Shown piece after piece: positions 57,910 through 64,000 of a DNA stretch of 64,000 nt. A program made the translations under genes and the position numbers. The DNA comes from Coprinellus micaceus (taxonomy: Eukaryota; Basidiomycota; Agaricomycetes; Agaricales; Psathyrellaceae). The first letter of the stretch is position 1. Every line of letters starts with the position of its first letter. The notes below the pieces were generated by a model. That model saw only the letters and a list, made by a program, of their open reading frames with translations. It searched no databases and was not told where the DNA came from. The stretch lies in the NCBI GenBank assembly GCA_951394405.1, contig OX596346.1, forward strand, positions 930,001-994,000. The letters are read 5' to 3'.

Positions 57910-60900
57910 TCAGCCTGAGCGTGGATGTTTGGGAGATGCGACAGAAGTACTTACGGCGAACAAGAATATCACGAGTGAACTTCACATCGCGATCGGTGGA
58001 ATCGTAGCGCACTGTAGAAGAGCTTGTTAGCTTGCAGGGGGCATCACCGCGTTGCACTACGTACCAGGGCGAGGGCGATAGCGTTCAGTGAACGATTGTC
58101 CAGCGACCTGAAGGTGATCCGAGGCGCTGGGGCGGAAGGTTTGCTTGAGGTCGTCGATGAGGGACTGGTGGTCAAGCTCGCTCGAGTCGCAGATCGCCCC
58201 CATCATACCCATAACACGGTTTCTGAGGATCAGATGCTCCTCGGGTTCATCTATCACCCATTGCCCCATGTTCTCCGTCGCGGTTACGAGCTTCGAGCGC
58301 ATGACTTCTTGGGCAAGCTCGTGGGTGCTGACCTTTGCGGGGTCGATTTGGAGGGTCTTCTGGTCATATATATACTGAAGCACAGCGCAGATCTAAACAA
58401 GATATCAGATCGGTGTTTTATAAAGGTAGGAGTTGAATCACTCACGATCGACTGAGATGTGATCCCTGTCCTCCACGCGTGATCCTCCGCGCCTCCGATC
58501 ACCTGGACCCCCAGTTGGTGATCATAGAAGGATTTGACGACGGATTTACCGGACTCGACGTCGACGAACAGCTGGTCAAGGATGTGGAACTGGTACTCGG
58601 TGGTTTCAGTAACTGCCTCGCCGTTGAAATTGAGTATAACCGCTTTCAACCCCCCAAAGTTTGTCCGGAGCAGGCGGTCCCCGACGTGCTTCCTTGCACC
58701 GCTGCGTGCCTTGCGTGGGTCTTCTTTTCCACCTCCCTCCTCTTCGTCTCCCTCCGCTGCACCTCCCTCCGCTGCGCCGCCCTCCGCTGCACCGCCCTCC
58801 GCTGCACCGCCCTCCGCTGCACCGCCCTCCGCTGCACCGCCCTCCGCTGCACATCCCCCCTTTCCTGCTCCCTCAGTTCCAGCTGACTTTCCTTGAGCAT
58901 TCTCGGGGTCTGTAGATGTTCCGTCCGTCGGGGCTGCGTCGGAGGAGTCAACGGCGCCGGAGGCTGGTGGAGGCTGCGGTTCAGCATCGTCTGAGTTAGA
59001 TGAAGATGGTTCTTGAGCCTGTGCGGGGCGCGAGGTCGACGACGCTGAGGGGTCGGGAGCGGGGTCGGGGTGAGGGGGGTCGCCGCTGTCCTTGTTGGTT
59101 GGTACGGTGCCATCGGGGGTGTCGTCCGTGTTCTGAGGGTTCGTCGAGCCGCTTTGGAGGGTTGTAGATGTGTCGCCGGCGTTCTGGGATGTCGTCGCTG
59201 GGATGTCGGCGGTCTGAGCTGCTTCCCGAGCTGAGAAAGAGAACATAATTAATTGAAATAGATGCGGCGAGACAAAATGTCACACTTACCCTTCCCGGAA
59301 GGGCGGGGGACTTTGGGAGCGTTCTTGCGAGCCCGGGCTGCGGCATCCATCGTGGCCTTCTTGGCTTTCACCGCGGAGAATTGGCACGCCATTTTAAACG
59401 CGATCGGGGAGGGGGCGCTGATCACCGCAGGAAGGACCTTAGCGACGGATAAAAGTGTCAGAGAATGAATAGATCCGCGGTGAAGGAGAGCGACGGCTTA
59501 CAGCTGAACCAGGGCGCGTAGAGGTCATGCTATGCATTTCAACGTCCGTTATCTTGAGGCCTTTTATGTTGGCATGGAGAAGGAACCAATGGGAATGGGA
59601 CATGCTTGTCGCCATTCGCCCGATTTCTGCGAGGAACATTGGACGGCAGTATACGTTGTCCCATTTCTTGAGCCCAAAGATATCCTTGTTGCAGATAAGG
59701 TCTACCACGAAGGCGATCATAATCGTGAGGAAGGAGTCGACCTTCTGGTAGATCTAGAAAAGAAGATGGTTACTGAACAGCCATATAATCCAAGACCGTG
59801 ACGAGGACTCACGATCCCAGACACCTCCTTGCCTATTTTATGGCTGTACATGCTGTTGAGGATATCTTGTACAACACGGCCTGCGTGGATAAGGGCAGTG
59901 AGTTAGTGATGAAAAGGAACAGACGGAAGGGCGTCACACACCTTTCCTACTGTCGGGCAGGAAGCGGACCTCGTCGCATACCGTTTTGATGACATTACTG
60001 AACGCCATAACTTCCTCCCTAGTCCGCCTCGTTGGCATGAGTGCGGAAATCTCCGCCGCGACGTCGGAGTCGAGAGGCGTGACACCCATTCCTACGAGGA
60101 TCCCATGTCCGAGACAAGGCACGGCAGCCTGCGCGAGGCATACGATGAGTCGATGGGGGACTGGTAGCTCACTGGCGGAGCAGTAGGCGATCAACGCGTT
60201 GGAGGGGCTTGGGATGTGGGCGTGTGCAGGCTGATGTGGGTGCTGGTGGGAGCTTGTAGTCGCGACGACGCCTTGCGTTATGGGGTGGTTCGGTGCGCTG
60301 TCGTTGAGCCGACGACGCTGGGCCGGGGGCTCGCCTTGATCGGACTCCGAGTCACTGTCTTCGAACATCACATTCAAGCCAGTCATGGCTGGCATGCCGC
60401 TGGTCGTAGGCTGAACCTATGACCCGAAGCGTAACGATGAGTCCAGAGGTTCTTAGTAGTGTAAGGGGGGAAAAGACGAACCATGATTGCAGCTGGAACC
60501 GGAAGGTTGGTAGTATTCGACGTTGATGCGACACCGTGGCCTTGATGGCCTCCCACTTGGTCTTGGGTCAGGGGTGCGCCGAAATCCATCGCATTATCAA
60601 GAGAGGTCCCGGTCGATATGGCATACTGGTCTGGGTGGGGATGATAGGGGGCTATGACGTTCGAGGGGACGACAGGGAGGGAAGGTTGCTGATTGGTGGT
60701 TGCGTGGTAGTCGAGCATAGGGTCCCCGTTGTATGACTGGGCGAAGGGAACAGTTTGAGAGAACGGGGGAGTGCGATCATACAAGGCCGACCGAGCGACG
60801 AAGGAGACCGTAGGTTGTGCTTCGTTGAGACGCTGAGAATGGAACCCAGTTCCCGAAAGGAGGGCTGCTGAGGTGTTTGCAGTGGAAGTAGGCCCGGCGT

Positions 60901-61124
60901 GGTCGTAGTCGGCCCCTGTGGGCGACGGAGCGGTTTGAGAGGGTAGAGAGGCGATGAAATGCCAATTATCCAACAGGACAGTGGCATTCCCGCTTTGTTG
61001 CTGGCCCTGAAAAGACGTCAACCTTTGTCAGTAAGGGAATGAGTTACGTGTAGGATGAGGGACTCACCCTTTCAGAGGGCTGTGATGTTGAACCTGACGC
61101 TCGTTGGTATGAAGTCGGATCCAT
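57910..61124 (-). CDS. Large orphan protein, 899 residues
   Basis: Ten exons close in phase: 61068-61124, 60482-61006, 59942-60416, 59813-59880, 59502-59753, 59290-59437, 58446-59230, 58065-58392, 57955-58011 and 57910-57914, the last only five bases. The first 230 residues are disordered (Q, S, T, P-rich). A central folded region follows: ASELPVPHRLIVCLAQAAVP, RTREEVMAFSNVIKTVCDEV, YQKVDSFLTIMIAFVVDLIC and FLAEIGRMATSMSHSHWFLL. Then come a second acidic linker, the AAEGG repeat of 58751-58855 and a C-terminal domain (FGGLKAVILNFNGEAVTE, VLQYIYDQKTLQIDP, DVKFTRDILVRR). I do not recognise either domain. The two folded regions with no known name and the precise gene structure argue for a real, host-like gene. 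It is on the same strand as, and upstream of, the DUF6698 gene. Confidence 0.65.
58751..58855 (-). repeat. 15-base coding minisatellite (7 units)
   Basis: Seven head-to-tail units of CCTCCGCTGCACCGC (plus strand) with three variant positions. In the orphan gene they encode AAEGG pentapeptides. The unit length is a multiple of three, so copy-number change keeps the frame. Confidence 0.9.
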
Positions 61125-62402
61125 CCTGGAAGCAACCAGGATGGGCCGCCGGGGTTGAGAGCTTTGATGACTAGGGGAGATAGAGAGCGAAGAAGAGGAA
61201 TGAAGGGGATGTTTGTTAGGAGTGCAGTGGACGTGGGGGATTGAGTTGCGAATTCTCGAGTGCGACAGAGCTCAATTTATGTCGGTCCTCAGGTGGGCAC
61301 GAGTCTTGTAGGGTCTGGACGCGTACAAACGCACCACTGAGCTGGCACGTTGAGCGTGTTCAGGGAGAGCTGACAGAATACAGGCAAGACGGCCCAAGCG
61401 AGTCCAGTGCCGAATTCGTAGGAAGCATAAGCCTTCCCGGACACCTGTTAGTGGCGTCGATCCAGGCGAGGAGTGCGTCCTTTACTTGCAGCGTTAATCG
61501 ATCCAATCTGACTGGAACAAGGAGTCGAGCGGCTGGCCGGATGTACTCCAAGCCTTGGAAGAGGTTTATGCGCGAGACACCAGTCTTTCGGAAGCGAGAT
61601 GAAGGGATGAATGGGTTGATATTTCTCTGTTCACCTGTTAGGGAAGTGGGAACGACGGCATTTCGATTAAAACATCATCAACGCCTCGTTGAGAGGTGAA
61701 AAACTCATAGCAGCCCTTGTCCCCCAGGAAGCTGTCCAAGAACGTACCGAGAGTAAGGATAACCTCGCAAGCCATTGGAAGGGTGGCGCATACGCTCAAG
61801 CACAAGGCTAGTTAGCGGGGAACACTGCTCTAGGACCGACCGGACGTCCAGTAGGGCATCAGACAACGGTGTTAAGACGTAGATCCTGCAAATAATAATT
61901 CCTCATTCGTGATCAGAAGAGATAGAGGCGAAGGCCCAGGCGTTGGGAGTACCGGACAATAGAACGTACAGGGGTCCAGCACGAGCGCTCCACCGTTTCC
62001 CCGGGTTGTCAGTGTCGGGGGCATTGGGCCACACGAAAGCTTAAAGCTGCAAATCCTGGACACCATTCCCTGCTTGTGATCGGTGCATGGCAAGAACACG
62101 GATATAGGGCGGGGTTATCGAAGGTACAGCTCGAATCCCGTTCTGCGCCCTCTATTCGTGTTCGCGTGCGAGGGAAGCCCAGTAGAGACACAGGTAGCAC
62201 AGAGCAAACCAATGAAGCCCAAAGAGAATCTAGTCCGAGATCATGAAGGGAGCTGTCGGGCAGGAGAGACCTCGGGCGTTCGAAGAGGAGCAGCTGGTGT
62301 CCGGATTCAAGAATCATGTCGTCATCGCCAGGTGATTGGCTGTAATGCCGCTGTACTCGTGTTCGTCAGACAGTCCATCCGAGTAGATCGCGAGTACCCC
62401 AG
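61125..62402. other. Intergenic, nothing recognised
   Basis: No supported gene. A degenerate copy of the tandem unit of the next feature is visible near 62044-62095. Confidence 0.4.
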
Positions 62403-63020
62403 CGCTGCGAGAGCTTTGGACGCGAGAATATGGTGCGCGATTCCTGGTTTGGGATCGATGCTGCAGGGGTAGAACAAATGGACGTGCCTTCTATTTGCCT
62501 CCGCCAAACGGGCATGCCCAAGTCAACACGGGCGCTATAGAGCTGCGAGAGCTTGGACGCCAGAATCTGTAGCGCGATTCCTGGTCTATGATCGATGCTA
62601 GTAGGGGTAGAACGAGGGAACGTGCGCTGTAGTCGTCCCCATCAAACGGACATGCCTCGATATTCTAGAACTGCAAGAGCTTGGACACCAGAATCTGTAG
62701 CACGATTCCTGGCCTATGATCGATGCTAGTAGGGGTGGAACAAGGGAACGTGCGTTGTAGTCGTCCCCATCGAACGGACATACCTCATTAATCACAGACA
62801 TTATGGGACTGTGAGAGCTTGGACGCCAGAATCAGCAGCGCGATACCTGGTTCATGATCGATGCTAGCTATGGAACGGAGGGGCATGCTGCTCCGCAGTT
62901 GTCCAAGCCTCCGTCAAATGAGTACACCCAAGCAAATGGAAGGTGTTCCTGAGCTACTGCAACAGGTTAACCAACAGAATGTGCAGCACGATTCCTGTCT
63001 TGTGATCGACGCTAGAAGTG
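62403..63020 (+). repeat. Tandem array of units of about 135 bases
   Basis: Five successive copies begin near 62403, 62541, 62669, 62807 and 62951, spaced 128 to 144 bases apart. Each has a conserved core: GAGAGCTTGGACGCCAGAAT, then GCGATTCCTGG and ATGATCGATGCTAG. The middle three are most alike; the outer ones decay. All frames contain stops in at least one unit, so it is not obviously coding. Confidence 0.75.
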
Positions 63021-63272
63021 GGGCCAGAAAACATGCGTTCCAGTGGCTGTCAGAGGCATCGAGGCCTTGTCTTCACCTTCCTTTTTGGACGGCTGCGACG
63101 CGGAGATTGCGTGAAGGGGACTGAGGAACCCTTCCCCTGGGTCACGAATACTGGTTAGATGTCAGAATGAAGCACCTAGAACCTTCGAGGACCTGTAAAT
63201 GTCATCGTCACAATGGCTGTATAGGTTGCTTTAGGGCGGCGGTGTGATGAATGAGAACAGACATACCTCATT

Positions 63273-63300
63273 GGCTCATGCGAAATTAATCGCATGAGCC
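63273..63300. repeat. Perfect 11-bp hairpin
   Basis: GGCTCATGCGA and its exact reverse complement TCGCATGAGCC flank the 6-base loop AATTAA. A chance 11-bp perfect stem with so short a loop is unlikely. It could be a transposon end or a structured RNA element. Confidence 0.7.
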
Positions 63301-64000
63301 TCCGTAATCCTACTTGGGAAGGCCATCGAAGACCACGCTCACCCAGATTGCACCAGATTCACGGGTAATTAGGAATCACCCTTTCACTTGCTCCGAGAAG
63401 GGACAATTGACGAACACTTTATCCCTTGGGAGGGGCATGAATCATGCCCACGAGTTTGTTAGGCAGACCTGTGTCGGTAGAGATGAGGATAGTAGGAGGA
63501 ACGCCATCGATAAAGCTGAACCAAGTCTTGAAACACATCGACGACCAAGTTCGGGGAAGAGGCAAGAAGTTGAAGTCCGACCGTCGGGTGGATCACGCGC
63601 ACTGGAGTACGTAATGATTTCACATGATCGTATGGGCGGCAGGCGGCCGCCGGATTGGGCGGAAACTCCACCACCCTCATTCAGCGAGAATCATGCATCC
63701 CGACTGACTGCTCTAATCTTTCCGTCTCTTTCCCTCCAGCTCCCCCTTTTGTGAATTCAATCCCTCGTTCGTGTTCCCACACCTTTCAGAGCCACTTGAG
63801 CGCCGTATCCTAGGTAGACTTGAGTTTCTTTCTTTGTCCAAGACCCACCCCAGGTGAGACCACAGCCTCGAGGCAGTGGTTGTTTGGCAGTTGTTTTCAT
63901 TCGAGAAAATAGTGGTGACGTTGTCAGTATCTTCTTACCTCGTCGATAGCCCGTACAAACATCGCTCCTCTCCGCTGCATTCATTCCTGAGCCAATGCCC
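63301..64000. other. Right window edge, nothing recognised
   Basis: No supported gene. Pyrimidine-rich DNA near 63720-63800 could be the leader of a gene that starts beyond the window. Confidence 0.35.

Noticed and set aside
58120..58180. A 58-base intron starting GTCCCT in the orphan gene
   Set aside because: The alternative reads nicely locally but loses the frame of the next exon. The unspliced reading keeps it.
58534..58915. Plus-strand alanine/serine/proline or cysteine/arginine repeat ORFs
   Set aside because: They are antisense shadows of the AAEGG minisatellite in the minus-strand orphan gene.
57910..59528. A separate 449-residue gene starting at the ATG at 59528
   Set aside because: The upstream exons 59502-59753, 59813-59880 and beyond join in phase through that methionine, so one 899-residue gene is more likely.
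1..64000. CRISPR arrays, bacterial operons, rRNA genes, LTR retrotransposon proteins
   Set aside because: None seen. The window is fungal, and no gag or reverse transcriptase motifs were found in the frames read.

Overview
The window is a gene-sparse, repeat-rich stretch of a basidiomycete nuclear genome, most likely from an Agaricomycete. The evidence is short GT-AG introns of about 48 to 70 bases in almost every gene and typical mushroom-lineage families: F-box proteins with weak leucine-rich tails, NACHT NTPases, a Plavaka-type transposase, a large Helitron Rep-helicase, a DUF6698 protein and a basidiomycete ubiquitin-like-domain protein. No bacterial features, rRNA or convincing tRNA were seen. 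All exon models were built by hand, by joining frames at GT-AG (once GC-AG) borders and checking that the codon phase closes. There is one assembly gap (45497-45696).

Left part (1-19.2 kb): an F-box/NACHT cluster. The tail of one F-box gene (1-743), a complete three-exon F-box gene (2427-4490, minus) and a multi-spanning membrane protein gene (4814-6287) precede three paralogous NACHT genes. Copy 1 (6976-9198, minus) is intact. Copy 2 (9700-11937, plus) lies head to head with it across a 501-base spacer and carries one 8-base deletion. Copy 3 (16931-19148, minus) is intact apart from one in-frame TAG. A third F-box gene (13776-15473) lies between copies 2 and 3.

Middle part (19.2-42 kb): a long G-rich, low-complexity stretch leads to a Myb/SANT gene (22372-24857) whose DNA-binding domain is split by a 635-base intron. 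Next is an autonomous-type Helitron gene of 2026 residues with its own TATA box (26798-33029). It is followed by accessory genes: an orphan 283-residue ORF, a kinase-like gene that lacks the usual catalytic residues, a nucleotidyltransferase-like gene that appears frameshifted at its exon junction, and an orphan five-exon gene of 400 codons with its own TATA box (40214-41632).

Right part (42-64 kb): about 3.7 kb without recognisable genes, an F-box gene cut by the assembly gap, an apparently intact Plavaka transposase gene (46261-51108), a ubiquitin-like-domain gene (53263-53871), a DUF6698 gene (55335-56685) and a ten-exon orphan gene of 899 residues with a 15-base coding minisatellite (57910-61124). 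The window ends in a tandem array of units of about 135 bases and a perfect 11-bp hairpin. The picture is an accessory compartment where signalling and recognition families (NACHT, F-box, kinase-like) are duplicated and broken beside active-looking DNA transposons. Links between these genes are inferred from position only.
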